From NCBI RefSeq assembly GCF_000178855.1, contig NZ_ADVG01000004.1:2604001-2668000 (forward strand): DNA of 64,000 bases. Reading direction: 5' to 3'. Shown here one piece after another: positions 16,845 through 25,504 of the stretch. Numbering within the stretch: the first letter of the stretch is position 1; each line of letters opens with the position of its first letter. The position numbers and the translations under genes were made by a program. This DNA comes from Ktedonobacter racemifer DSM 44963. GTDB lineage: Bacteria > Chloroflexota > Ktedonobacteria > Ktedonobacterales > Ktedonobacteraceae. The notes below the pieces were generated by a model, which saw only the letters and a list, made by a program, of their open reading frames with translations, did no database searches and was not told where the DNA came from.

Positions 16845-17246
16845 ATGACAGATCATCAGGCCCAATCGAGAGAGAGATCCCCAATTCAGCAGAGTGAAAC
16901 CGTAGAGAACCTGGAATTTTGCCCCCAGTATCATCAAGCTATTGAACTCATTGGCCGTCGATGGATGGGAGCCGTTCTCTTTGCGCTCATAAAAGGGCCA
17001 CGTCGTTTTACCGAGATTGAGAATATCATTCCTGGTATCTCTCATCGTCTTCTCACGGAACGCTTACGGGAGCTTGAGGAACAGAACATTGTCATCCGTC
17101 GGGTCATTGCGTCTTCACCTGTCAAAGTGGAGTATGAATTAACTGAGGCAGGGCTTGATTTGCAAGATGCAGTGATAGCTATCATGGGGTGGGGGAAAAA
17201 ATGGCTTTCTCCTGTTCCAGCGAGAACGACAGAATCATTTCACTGA
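16845..17246 (+). CDS. HxlR-family transcriptional regulator
   Basis: About 133 residues. FCPQYHQAIELIGRRWMGAV carries the conserved Cys near the start of the winged helix, typical of redox- or electrophile-sensing HxlR/YodB-like regulators. RFTEIENIIPGISHRLLTER and LRELEEQNIVIRR form the recognition helix and wing. The ATG at 16845 is preferred because GGGAAGAAAG lies just upstream. Divergent from the split DUF1579 gene, which it may control. Confidence 0.88.
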   Translation: MTDHQAQSRERSPIQQSETVENLEFCPQYHQAIELIGRRWMGAVLFALIKGPRRFTEIENIIPGISHRLLTERLRELEEQNIVIRRVIASSPVKVEYELTEAGLDLQDAVIAIMGWGKKWLSPVPARTTESFH

Positions 17247-17667
17247 CATCTTCTCCATGGCTCAAGCCAGGGATTGCTCTAATCACTTCGAGGGCTTCCT
17301 GCTTCACGGAGCCTTGCCTGAACAAGACGAAATCCGTCCAGATCTTAGAGCTCTCAACATTTTCCTCCCCCGCTTTCCCCTCTAAGGAAAAGAAGAGATC
17401 GATGATTTGAGAAGCATCTGGGAAGGAAACATGTCTTTTGAAAGCATGTTCAGGTTATCCAGAAACTAAGAGCAGTCATGTTCCACGAAAACGAAAAGAC
17501 GTAGGCGAGCTTCTTGATATTTCTCCGCTGAACACTGCTCTCAGCATCTTTTCTCTCCTCTTTACATACATTGTTGCCTGCTTCGAGGAGAAATCGGGGG
17601 AGAGAATGTTGGGAGCTCTTATTGCGCAACTTAAGGAAAGATGAGTTGACGAAGAGGCCTGCAGTGG
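17247..17667. other. intergenic, no gene recognised
   Basis: About 420 bases between HxlR and the minus-strand SDR gene. Short frames on both strands lack ribosome-binding sites and family motifs. Confidence 0.4.
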
Positions 17668-18402
17668 TCAGCGTGAAGGTGGAGTGGAACCGCGATCGGT
17701 CAGGTAATGTAATGTTTTCTGCGCTCTCGTATCTTCTCCTTCGATCAAGCGAGCAACATACTGACCAATCTCTTCTGCCTGGTACCAAGCTTCATTATCA
17801 ATGCCGACCTGTTTACGTGGGCGGGTGCGAATCATGCCAATAATCAATTCGTAGAAGCGTGGCCCTTGACCGGCCAATTCTTCAGCCATTGTCAAGAGTA
17901 GCATCTTGCGTCCGGCGTTGGTAGCGCTCACGGGAGCGGCTTTGGGGTAAGGAATGTCCGAACTATAGCCACTGAGATGAACGACTGCCCCTAAATGGGG
18001 CCGAACCAACGGCACCAAGGCGCGTAGTGCATAAAAGTGGCTGGTGAGATTATTTTGCAAGCCTTTTTCCCAAGCTTCATCAGTCACCTGAAGCAAGGGC
18101 GCGCCTCCGCCCGTGCTCCAGTCGCCCATCGAGATGACTAAGCCATCGAGCTGCCCAAATTCATTAAGCAGGTGGGTCGCGAAACTATTGGTTTCTTGTG
18201 AGGTTGAAAAATTTCGGGCGAATGTGACTAATCTTCCCCCGCTGAGATCCTCAGTATAGTGACATAGTGCCTGTAACTTAGCAGTGCTACGTCCTTGCGC
18301 AATGACTGTTGCTCCCGTCGCCAGCAGCGTGCGCGTAACCTCTTCGCCGATCCCACCCGATGCACCAACAACCAGCACGGTGCGATGTGCTAACTGGACC
18401 AT
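17668..18402 (-). CDS. short-chain dehydrogenase/reductase-fold protein, catalytic Tyr apparently absent
   Basis: About 244 residues. The Rossmann glycine motif is VVGASGGIGEEVTRTLLATG, and the cofactor loop reads VIAQGRSTAKL, suggesting NADP preference. The usual YxxxK is replaced: after VVHLSGYSS the region reads SATNAGRKMLLLTMAEEL, so the residue four before Lys is Asn. This may be an atypical, possibly non-reductase SDR. The ATG at 18402 is preferred with AAAGGA about 9 bases upstream. A 31-bp palindrome lies upstream at 18470-18533. Confidence 0.8.
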   Translation of the reverse strand: MVQLAHRTVLVVGASGGIGEEVTRTLLATGATVIAQGRSTAKLQALCHYTEDLSGGRLVTFARNFSTSQETNSFATHLLNEFGQLDGLVISMGDWSTGGGAPLLQVTDEAWEKGLQNNLTSHFYALRALVPLVRPHLGAVVHLSGYSSDIPYPKAAPVSATNAGRKMLLLTMAEELAGQGPRFYELIIGMIRTRPRKQVGIDNEAWYQAEEIGQYVARLIEGEDTRAQKTLHYLTDRGSTPPSR

Positions 18403-18469
18403 TGTCAAGAATCCTTTCGAAAAATGAGTTGCAGCAGTGAAGGCTCAGCCCTCATCCACCTCATCCTAC

Positions 18470-18533
18470 GATATGCTATAAATTTGTTCGCAGGCTACTT
18501 TTAAGTAGCCTGCGAACAAATTTATAGCATATC
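18470..18533. repeat. 31-bp perfect palindrome between divergent genes
   Basis: Arms 18470-18500 and 18503-18533 match 31 of 31 with a 2-base centre. Unlike similar palindromes in the window it is not at a gene end: the SDR gene starts at 18402 on the minus strand and HxlR at 18773 on the plus strand. It may be a relocated terminator, an operator or a small repeat. Confidence 0.7.
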
Positions 18534-18772
18534 AACTTGGTATTGTCAAGAAGTCAGATGACAATGGTTCCGTCAGCCATATGGTAAGCGAGACGTGTAA
18601 GACGATGATGGGAGAAGTATTTTTGTGCGAGTTTTTACAGAATAGTAATTGCTGAGAGCTTTTCAATGCCCTAATCTTCGACAATCGATCCCCTTTGTTG
18701 TGAGGGATTTGTGATACAGTAAGGAGATACATACTAGTAAGAACTGTAAAGGTAGGAGAGGAGAGTAATCAA

Positions 18773-19141
18773 ATGGCGCATGAAACGGAGGGGGGCGCTC
18801 AGGGAGTCGGAGGTGTGGAGAATCGCGCTGCCTGTGGGCAATATCATGAAATACTAGAATTTCTGGGACGAAAGTGGATGGGATCGGTGCTTTCTCTGTT
18901 AGCAACGAGGTCGTATCGCTTCAACGAACTGCTGGGGGCAATTCCAGGTATTTCCGACCGCATGTTGACGGAGCGTTTACGGGATCTTGAGACACGTCGT
19001 TTTGTGGCACGTCATGTTCTCGCAGCATCGCCAATTCGTGTGGAATATGAGTTGACCGACAGAGGGAAGGAACTCAATGAAGTCGTAGCATCTCTCGTTC
19101 ACTCAGCCGAGCGCTGGTTTGCCAAGGAGGAGAAGCGCTGA
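18773..19141 (+). CDS. HxlR-family transcriptional regulator (second)
   Basis: 122 residues. ACGQYHEILEFLGRKWMGSV has the conserved N-terminal Cys and helix 1. RFNELLGAIPGISDRMLTER and LRDLETRRFVARH form the winged helix. TAGGAGAGGAGAG lies about 8 bases before the ATG. Related to the regulator at 16845. Divergent from the SDR gene at 18402, which it may control. Confidence 0.9.
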   Translation: MAHETEGGAQGVGGVENRAACGQYHEILEFLGRKWMGSVLSLLATRSYRFNELLGAIPGISDRMLTERLRDLETRRFVARHVLAASPIRVEYELTDRGKELNEVVASLVHSAERWFAKEEKR

Positions 19142-19194
19142 TCTGAGCCGTGGGGTTGGGAGGCAGGCCTGCTCGCCGATAGCAGCCTAGCATC

Positions 19195-19251
19195 AACTGC
19201 CGACAGAAAGATGGCAAGACCGATTGCCATCACACTACCCCAACGACACAT
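19195..19251 (-). pseudogene. N-terminal scrap of an MFS transporter
   Basis: From an ATG at 19251 with GAGGGAGAG upstream, about 19 codons read MCRWGSVMAIGLAIFLSAVD, then similarity is lost. The same stretch in the intact MFS gene at 34351 reads RRWLAVAAIGLSIFLSALD. It follows an SDR remnant just as the intact MFS follows an SDR, so this is a decayed paralogous SDR-MFS operon. Confidence 0.6.
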
Positions 19252-19387
19252 AGATATCTCTCCCTCGTTTTTTTCTGTTCTCAGCAAATCAGGCTCCTCG
19301 AGATGGGTCTGAGCCAGGGAACACTGGCGAAACTGCCGCTCGCACATGCTGGCCGGAGGAGAGAAAACTCTCCTCACGGCACACGAC

Positions 19388-19866
19388 TTACTCCAGGGTG
19401 AACCCACCGTCGACCGGTGTGTATGTTCCTGTGAGAAAGCGACTGTCATCGCTGGCAAGGAAGGCGATAACCCGTGCGACATCACCAGGCTCTCCGACAC
19501 GGCGCAGTGGCGTGATGTTACTGAAGGCTTCTTTGACCTGCTCAGGCACAAAGGCGGTCGCATCTGTTGCGGTCATGCCAGGAGCCACGACATTGGCGGT
19601 TATCCCTAGCGGACCAAATTCCTGGGCGATGAAATTCGCAAACGTATTGAGCGCCCCTTTGGCGGTGCCGTGCGCAATCATACCCACATCGGGATATTTT
19701 ACCACTCCAGCCGAGACGTAGATGAGCCTGTCGAAGGCTTGCTGACTCATGATCGGAAGGACCGCTTTGGCCAGGAGAAAGGCCGCTTTCAACTCTTCGT
19801 CGACTTTCTGCACGAAGGCGCTCCAGGGCATCTCGGTAAACGGTTGCATCGCAAAGGGGAAGCCAC
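19388..19866 (-). pseudogene. SDR oxidoreductase, N-terminus lost
   Basis: Encodes the C-terminal two thirds of an SDR: LIYVSAGVVKYPDVGMIAHG then TAKGALNTFANFIAQEFGPL, VVAPGMTATDATA and the terminal FLTGTYTPVDGGFTLE. The Rossmann TGxxxGIG segment is absent because the frame runs into the inverted-repeat element at 19875. The catalytic region has HGTAK where YxxxK is normal. Non-functional as it stands. Confidence 0.75.
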
Positions 19867-19874
19867 CTCGCCAC

Positions 19875-20705
19875 ATGATGCTTGAAAGGGGTGGTCAGTC
19901 CAAAGTGAGCAAAAACTATCACCTGTGCTTCTCCAAATAACCTAAATCTGTGAATTTTAAGCGAAATTCGCTTGTTTCCAGTCTTGCTCAATGAACAAAA
20001 ATCTTGTATGCTGCTGACAGAGAGATTAAACTCATCCCCATACATGCGAGAAAGGCCGATGATGAGAACATTGTATTTGGTATGTGGTGCTCCCTTTTCA
20101 GGAAAGACCACTTTAGCGAAGCAGATAGCCGAACGAACCCAGAGTGTCTCTGTGAGTCTTGATGATCTCATGAGACAACGAGGGCTCGATCTCTCACGCC
20201 CACAACCTGCCGAGGAATGGGAGAAAGCTCATCAGCAATGCATCCAGTTACTTGATACCCTCATGCACCAGGAGAAAAACGTGGTGTTGGATGATACTCT
20301 TTTTCTCAAGTGGCTCCGAGATCGGTATAGGAAGGTGGCACTTTCACATCAGTACCAGGTCGTGACGATCTACCTCTCCATCCCTCTTGCAGAACTCGAA
20401 AAGAGGAGACAGCAGGTGGTGGCGACACAAGAGAGGAATTCTCTCGCTAATGAGAGTTTTTATCCGGTGATTGAGCAATTTGAAATCCCTGATAGCCATG
20501 AAAATACCATCGTCTTCGACATGACCACTGATCTCTCAGATTGGATGACAAGCCATTTTTCTTGACTCACTCACCTCTTTTCGCCTGCTTGGGTATTGCC
20601 AGTCCCTGCTTCCGTTGATAGTGTTGGGTATGTACAAGAGCCTTATTTTCAAGGGCCCAGACTTTTTTTGCTCACTTTGGACTGACCACCCCTTTCAAGC
20701 ATCAT
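19875..20705. mobile_element. kinase-carrying element bounded by a perfect 41-bp inverted repeat
   Basis: 19875-19915 and 20665-20705 are exact reverse complements over 41 bases, with weaker similarity beyond (GCGAGGTG on both sides). Between them is only one credible gene, a P-loop kinase at 20059-20565, and no transposase. It interrupts an SDR gene on the left and an IS6 transposase on the right. It looks like a non-autonomous transposon or inverted cassette with a passenger gene. Confidence 0.75.
20059..20565 (+). CDS. P-loop AAA-type kinase (zeta/chloramphenicol phosphotransferase-like)
   Basis: 168 residues from the ATG at 20059, preceded by GAAAGG. Walker A is LVCGAPFSGKTTLAKQIAER. VSVSLDDLMRQRG is the acidic strand-2 region, and VVLDDTLFLKWLRDRYRK resembles the Walker-B/lid region of small nucleotide or antibiotic kinases. 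The C-terminus has ERNSLANESFYPVIEQFEIP, seen in the AAA_33 family. The role could be RNA, nucleoside, sugar or antibiotic phosphorylation. No partner antitoxin gene is seen. It sits inside the 41-bp inverted repeats. Confidence 0.75.
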   Translation: MMRTLYLVCGAPFSGKTTLAKQIAERTQSVSVSLDDLMRQRGLDLSRPQPAEEWEKAHQQCIQLLDTLMHQEKNVVLDDTLFLKWLRDRYRKVALSHQYQVVTIYLSIPLAELEKRRQQVVATQERNSLANESFYPVIEQFEIPDSHENTIVFDMTTDLSDWMTSHFS

Positions 20706-21080
20706 GGAGCGAGGTGTCGACCATACCACGATCTATCGCTGGGTTCAGCACTATGCCCTGAGCTAGAACGGCGCAGCCGACCTTATTTGAAGACGACAAC
20801 GGATTCGTGGCGGGTTGATGAAACGTACATGAAAGTGAAGAAGGAATGGGTCTATCTCTCTCGAGCAGTTGACTCGCAAGGTCATACGCTTGATTCCATG
20901 CTGAGTCCGACCCGGGATGGGAAGGCAGCCAAGCGTTTCTTTGTGAAGATCCTTGCCACTTCTCATCCGAACGAACCGCGAGTGATTAATGTCGACAAGA
21001 ATGCCGCCTATCCCAAAGCCTTCAATGATCTCAAAACAGCAGAGCGTATGGTTGACCAGTGTGAACTGAGGCAACTGAAG

Positions 21081-21110
21081 CTCCCCGCGCTAAAGCGCTG
21101 GGGGTTCCAG
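21081..21110 (-). ncRNA. probable 3' end of the TnpB guide RNA (omega/reRNA)
   Basis: The 3' end of tnpB overlaps a stem made of CCCC-CGCT and AGCG-GGGG at 21082-21103, the position where guide-RNA scaffolds of TnpB elements end. The guide would then derive from the IS6 sequence beyond 21081. Extent towards the CDS cannot be set by eye. Confidence 0.4.
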
Positions 21111-22727
21111 GGATTCGTTCCACGCTTCCAGTCCTTCCCACTGATGCAGGAAAGCTGGCTCTTGTGGTGGTTCCCCTGGACTTTTGGGCAGACGCGCTCC
21201 GGCTCTGGGGATGCCAAAGCTTCGGGGCAAGGACTGCCCCTCTCTCGCGCGTTGTGCTAGACGCTCGTGTGCTGCCCGCAGGCGCGCTTCCGCACCCTCC
21301 CAATACGCTTGGTACCGGGCACACGAGGGAGTGGGTTCTGCTGGATCGAGATAGGCGGCCAGGAAGGCCGAATACAGGTCGCGTTGCACCGGTCCTACGC
21401 CGCATTCGCAGTGATGCCAGCGCTGAGAAAGCGGCTTCTTGACCCGTCTGCCACAGTCGTGGCACCATTGGCTCAGCGCCGTCGTGCGTGTGGGAACCTC
21501 GACCAGGGTGCCGCCCGTGCTTGCAACGGTGCGTCTCAAGAGTTCCACAAACATCCCTGGTGCTCGCAGTCCCACGCTCTTGCCGAAACGTTTCTGCCAT
21601 GCCTTGTAGGAGACCTTTTCGAGGATGATGGTCCTGCCCAGCGCGACCACCTCGTGCACCTTGCGGCCGTGCAGGCTCTTGCGGTGCGCCGCCAGCTTGC
21701 GCTCTTTGGTCGCCTTGCGCCGCCGGGTGGCCTGGTAGCGCTTGCTGTTCTTCCAGGGCAGACGCTTCTTCCCCTGTTTCTTGACGCGCCCCTTCTCGTC
21801 GTAGTGCTCTGGATTGCCCGCTCGCCGCTGCCGATCCATCTGCCGCTGCAAACGGCGAATGGCACAGGCCTCAGGAGCCAGTTCCGCGCAGAACACCTGC
21901 AAGCTCGCCTCCCCTTGCTGGGGAACGAGCGCAAGGGTCGAGGGTCCCAGGTCAGCCCCAACGATGCCCTGGCCAATCGTGTGCTTGGGTTTGTGGTGGG
22001 GCTTGCCCTCCAGGGCCAACTGCACGACGTAGCGAGAGCCCTGTGCATCGGCTCCGGCCGCTCTGGGGCTGCTGGCGGGACGTTGGATGAGGCGGGCGTA
22101 CTTGATGCGGTGCCTCAAGCCATGGATCACCACCTCATCCTTCCAATTGATGAGGGCGGGCAACTGGTCTCCGTTCCAGAGCAGATAGCCGGCGTTGCCT
22201 TCAGAGGCGGGCTGCAGGACAAAGCGGAGACTGGTATCGTTGCGCTTGTTCTCGATGCTGGAGAGGCCACGTCCTCGGCTCTTGAAACGCACGCGTTTCG
22301 CTTTCCCCAGGCAGACGCGGTTGAGAGCACGATAGGCGCGAGTGGCCAGGGTTTGGGCGAGCACGGCCTCGATGTGCTCGGCAATCCAGCCCACGCGCAG
22401 CCTCTTGACGGCTTCATGTAGCGCGGCTTCGGAGAAGCCATGCGCCTTGCGCAAGGCGGAGAAGGCTGCCGCTCGTTCCGCTTTGTGGGTGCGAGGAAGG
22501 GCGCGGGCCTCTTGCCAGGCGGGGTCAGACCGCATGCGGCGCAGGCGCTGTTGTCCTTGGGAGAGGATGGCGTTGTAGAGCTGACGAGCGGCTTCCAGAT
22601 GAGCGCGCAGGCGGGCGGCTTGCCCTGCATCGACGGCCAGGGGCAGTTCCAGCAGAAAGGTGGGCGTCGCAGGTCGCTTCTCCTGCTGTTCCTTCTGTTT
22701 GCGTTGTCCCTGACACTTCTTCGGCAT
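21090..22727 (-). CDS. tnpB: TnpB RNA-guided nuclease homologue
   Basis: 545 residues from the ATG at 22727 (AAGGGG upstream). An open frame continues to 22988 but that part is antisense to the IS6 remnant and is not real. RuvC-like motifs: GIVGADLGPSTLALV (Asp), RTIILEKVSYKAW (Glu) and VQRDLYSAFLAAYL (Asp). A zinc-ribbon precedes the last motif (WCHDCGRR, HHCECG). TnpB proteins are RNA-guided DNA nucleases in IS200/IS605 elements. It is longer than the usual about 400 residues because of a long basic insert between RuvC I and II. Appears intact. Confidence 0.88.
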   Translation of the reverse strand: MPKKCQGQRKQKEQQEKRPATPTFLLELPLAVDAGQAARLRAHLEAARQLYNAILSQGQQRLRRMRSDPAWQEARALPRTHKAERAAAFSALRKAHGFSEAALHEAVKRLRVGWIAEHIEAVLAQTLATRAYRALNRVCLGKAKRVRFKSRGRGLSSIENKRNDTSLRFVLQPASEGNAGYLLWNGDQLPALINWKDEVVIHGLRHRIKYARLIQRPASSPRAAGADAQGSRYVVQLALEGKPHHKPKHTIGQGIVGADLGPSTLALVPQQGEASLQVFCAELAPEACAIRRLQRQMDRQRRAGNPEHYDEKGRVKKQGKKRLPWKNSKRYQATRRRKATKERKLAAHRKSLHGRKVHEVVALGRTIILEKVSYKAWQKRFGKSVGLRAPGMFVELLRRTVASTGGTLVEVPTRTTALSQWCHDCGRRVKKPLSQRWHHCECGVGPVQRDLYSAFLAAYLDPAEPTPSCARYQAYWEGAEARLRAAHERLAQRAREGQSLPRSFGIPRAGARLPKSPGEPPQEPAFLHQWEGLEAWNESLEPPAL

Positions 22728-23095
22728 TGTGGCCCCTTCTTCGAACATACACGTGATCTCGATCCACTGACGTCTATTGTCCCAGAGGAACGAGAAGAAC
22801 GCAAGTTCTAGGTATCTGACCCTGCTCTCTTTCCTCTCATCCAGCAGAGGCGGCGATTCATCCCCGGCATGAATGACCGGGGCTTTCTCGCCGCGTTCTC
22901 TGTAAAAGGGGATGTGAGAGGGCAAGTCGCACTGATCACCACGCTCTTTGGAGTGGTTGCCTAAGAAAGCTTGAGCGAGTCTGCTCACATTTACATTCTT
23001 TCCTCATTGTTTTTGCAACATAACCCCATTCACAATCTGTTCAACCTCTGTCTCGGCATTGGTAAGCTTTGTATGCTAGTGCTCTGCGTGTCCAG

Positions 23096-24010
23096 TTAGC
23101 CATGCTTGCGATACCGGGCCGGAGGGATGCCTATTTCTCGCTTAAAGGCTTTGCGAAAGGCCGCTTCCGACTCATAGCCAAGTTGCTGGGCGATCTTCTC
23201 CACCTTGACCTCGTTTTTGAGTAAACGCAATGCCTTCTGCATACGCCAGCGTGTGAGGTACTTCAAGGGTGGCTCCCCCACAAGATGCGTGAAGCGCGCG
23301 GAGAACACAGAACGAGAGAGTGCTACCGCCTCTGCCAATTCCTCGACTTTCCACCCTTGCTCGGGAAACTGATGAATCAGACCCAGTGCCATGCTGATGG
23401 GCTGATCTCGTAGTGCTGCTAACCATCCTCTCTCGGCATCTGCTTGCTGATCAATCCAAAGACGGATGACCTGGATGAAGAGCATTTCTGTCAGCCGCCT
23501 TAGCATCACTTCACTCCCCGTCTTCAGGGAAATTGACTCACGGGCTATGAAATTCACGATATCAGCAAAGCCATGCTCCATGCGTCCCCGTTCTCCTGGA
23601 ATATGAATGACTTTTGGTAAGCAGTGGAGCAAGGGGGAGTCGCCAGGCTGGTCAAAATGGAACGCGCCACAAAGCATCACCATCTTTGTCCCTTCATTCT
23701 CGGAAGGGAAGAGCCGATGCTCACGATACGCTTCATAGTTCAAGCATACGGCTTGGGTCAAGGGTGATGCGGGTTCATCACAGAGGATGTGAGCATGACC
23801 ATGAGGAAAGAGCATAACGTCTCCATCCTCGATTCGCAGAGGCTCTCGCTCTCCCTCGATAAAGAGATACCCACCACCAAACGTGAGAATGTGAAAAATC
23901 ATATCTTGACTGGCAGCAAATTCAAAACGCCAGGACGTCGTCATCTCTGTACGCGAAGAAAGCCAACCTTTCAGATCGAGGGAATGAAGCACATCTGTCA
24001 AAACATCCAC
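23096..24010 (-). CDS. AraC-family regulator with N-terminal cupin domain
   Basis: About 304 residues. The N-terminal half is a cupin (FHILTFGGGYLFIEGERE, GDVMLFPHGHAHIL). The C-terminal 100 residues hold two helix-turn-helix units (GWKVEELAEAVALSRSVFSA and VEKIAQQLGYESEAAFRKAF then KREIGIPPARYR). GTG at 24010 is preferred because GGAG lies 6 bases upstream; a TTG at 24022 is also open. It is divergent from the SGNH hydrolase at 24173, a likely target. Confidence 0.88.
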   Translation of the reverse strand: MDVLTDVLHSLDLKGWLSSRTEMTTSWRFEFAASQDMIFHILTFGGGYLFIEGEREPLRIEDGDVMLFPHGHAHILCDEPASPLTQAVCLNYEAYREHRLFPSENEGTKMVMLCGAFHFDQPGDSPLLHCLPKVIHIPGERGRMEHGFADIVNFIARESISLKTGSEVMLRRLTEMLFIQVIRLWIDQQADAERGWLAALRDQPISMALGLIHQFPEQGWKVEELAEAVALSRSVFSARFTHLVGEPPLKYLTRWRMQKALRLLKNEVKVEKIAQQLGYESEAAFRKAFKREIGIPPARYRKHG

Positions 24011-24172
24011 GATATTCTCCAATATTGAGATGATCAGACATATTTTCCTGACACTATGCCATAGATTGCCTCAACAATCAAGGGTACACTACACGCATCA
24101 AGAAGCCCTTGCGCATCAAATACGCAAACGAAGAACCAGAATGGCTCTCGAAGAAAAAAGGAGAAATTCACC

Positions 24173-25363
24173 ATGCATGCAGATACAAGAAAACAGCAGG
24201 ATGTTCAGTCTCTTCCTCTTGCTTCGGACTCCGGGTCCAATTGGAGAGGCGCATGGTACGCAGCCCCCATGCAAATGCAGCCAGCACATTTCACGGGCCG
24301 CACGCTCTCACAAATCGTCCATCTCCATGCTGGAGGGAGCCAGATCCGGCTCCGCTTTTCAAACCGCTACGGTGAGCACCCACTCGTGCTCACCTCAATC
24401 TCTGTCGGGCGCTCCATCTTTGGTCTTGTGCAGGAGAGACCATCTCAACCTGTCCTTTTTCAAGGGCAGGAACGTGTCTCAATTGAAGCCGGGAGAGAAA
24501 TAGTGAGTGATCCCATTCACCTTCAGGTGGAAGCATTCAGCAATCTCGTCATCAACTTTATCGTCGCAGAGGGTGACATCTTCACTGGACACCTCATCGC
24601 CTCACAGACCTCCTATGTTTCAACGCTTGGTGCCAGGAGCGCCAGTACGATAACGGCGGTTGAGGAACTTCTTCCCTCCTATCCACTCATGACGACAGCC
24701 TGGTGGGCTGTAACTGGTGTGGATGTCTTGCCGGAAAAACCAATCAACGTGGTCGTAACGCTGGGGGATTCTACGACTGATGGCGCGTTCTCCACTATCG
24801 ATGCAAACAGGCGCTATCCAGATTACTTAGCTCGCCGGCTCGCGGCTGCAGGCGAGGCAGGCTTTATGTCGGTCCTCAACGCAGGCATCAGTTGGAATGA
24901 ATTGCTAACAACTCGGTTTTCTGCGGCAGGTGAGATGACATTGCATCGTTTGGCCTGGGATGTCCTGGAACAAGTAGCTGTGACAGACGTGATTGTGCAG
25001 ATTGGAATCAATGACCTGCGCAATGATGCACAAGCCACAACTATGATTGATGGTTTGCAGCAGCTTGCCACTCTCTTGCGGGAACGCCGCCCGCGCATCT
25101 TCGGTTCGACGATTCTACCTGGTTCATACACGCCTGAGCAGGTAGCACAGTGGCGTATTGTGAATACCTGGCTCCGCGAACAGGGAACCCAGTGGTTTGA
25201 TGCCATCTTTGATTTTGCGGCAGCGTTACGCCATCCAGAGGATGAAACGAGACTCGATCCCAGGTGTAATTCTGGTGATGATATTCATCCGAATGATACA
25301 GGCTACCAGCGAATGGCAGAGACAATAGATATCACTCAATTGGCAGGCAACCTCATATGCTAA
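24173..25363 (+). CDS. two-domain SGNH/GDSL esterase
   Basis: 396 residues. A beta-sandwich N-terminal domain (about 20-170, WRGAWYAAPMQ, IRLRFSNRYGEHPL) precedes the SGNH hydrolase domain: VVVTLGDSTTDGAF (block I, Ser), VLNAGISWN (block II), VIVQIGINDLRN (block III, Asn) and SGDDIHPNDTGYQ (block V, Asp/His). This architecture resembles extracellular esterases acting on polysaccharides, but no signal peptide is visible. AAGGAG lies about 9 bases before the ATG. Confidence 0.88.
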   Translation: MHADTRKQQDVQSLPLASDSGSNWRGAWYAAPMQMQPAHFTGRTLSQIVHLHAGGSQIRLRFSNRYGEHPLVLTSISVGRSIFGLVQERPSQPVLFQGQERVSIEAGREIVSDPIHLQVEAFSNLVINFIVAEGDIFTGHLIASQTSYVSTLGARSASTITAVEELLPSYPLMTTAWWAVTGVDVLPEKPINVVVTLGDSTTDGAFSTIDANRRYPDYLARRLAAAGEAGFMSVLNAGISWNELLTTRFSAAGEMTLHRLAWDVLEQVAVTDVIVQIGINDLRNDAQATTMIDGLQQLATLLRERRPRIFGSTILPGSYTPEQVAQWRIVNTWLREQGTQWFDAIFDFAAALRHPEDETRLDPRCNSGDDIHPNDTGYQRMAETIDITQLAGNLIC

Positions 25364-25504
25364 AACTGCTTGATGTATCACATCACCCATGAATACCGCT
25401 TGGATGTCTACATGCAATGGTGTGTTGCTGCCAGTTCAACATACGGTTTTACAGCCAAGAGCACAATGACACTTCGACGAAAGAGAATAAATATCTCATG
25501 ACAG

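Larger units (their letters stand above)
21081..22900 (-). mobile_element. IS200/IS605-group element carrying only TnpB
   Basis: Minus-strand element inserted in IS6 copy 2. The right end is at 21081, where the TnpB stop codon is followed by a compact hairpin. The left end is near 22900, with a second palindromic region (CCCCGGTCATTCATGCCGGGG on the minus strand is a strong stem). No TnpA gene is present. Confidence 0.8.
20706..23025 (+). mobile_element. IS6-family element type A, copy 2, interrupted by a TnpB element
   Basis: The 5' part (20706-21080) reads DHTTIYRWVQHYA, DETYMKVKKEWVYLSRAVDS and NVDKNAAYPKAF, then LRQLK. The 3' part (about 22900-23025) reads KGDVRGQVALITTLFGVVA and ends at TTGCAACATAACC, the type A right terminus. 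Compared with the copy at 43076, about 140 bases including the catalytic Glu segment are missing at the junction. A premature stop also follows HYALS. Dead element. Confidence 0.8.

Noticed and set aside
20059..20565. Zeta-type toxin with an antitoxin partner
   Set aside because: The Walker A kinase is real but no small antitoxin ORF lies beside it; only a generic kinase call is supported.
22728..22988. N-terminal extension of the TnpB frame (632 residues in total)
   Set aside because: The extra 87 residues are antisense to the IS6 3' remnant and the element's left end; a start with a ribosome-binding site exists at 22727.
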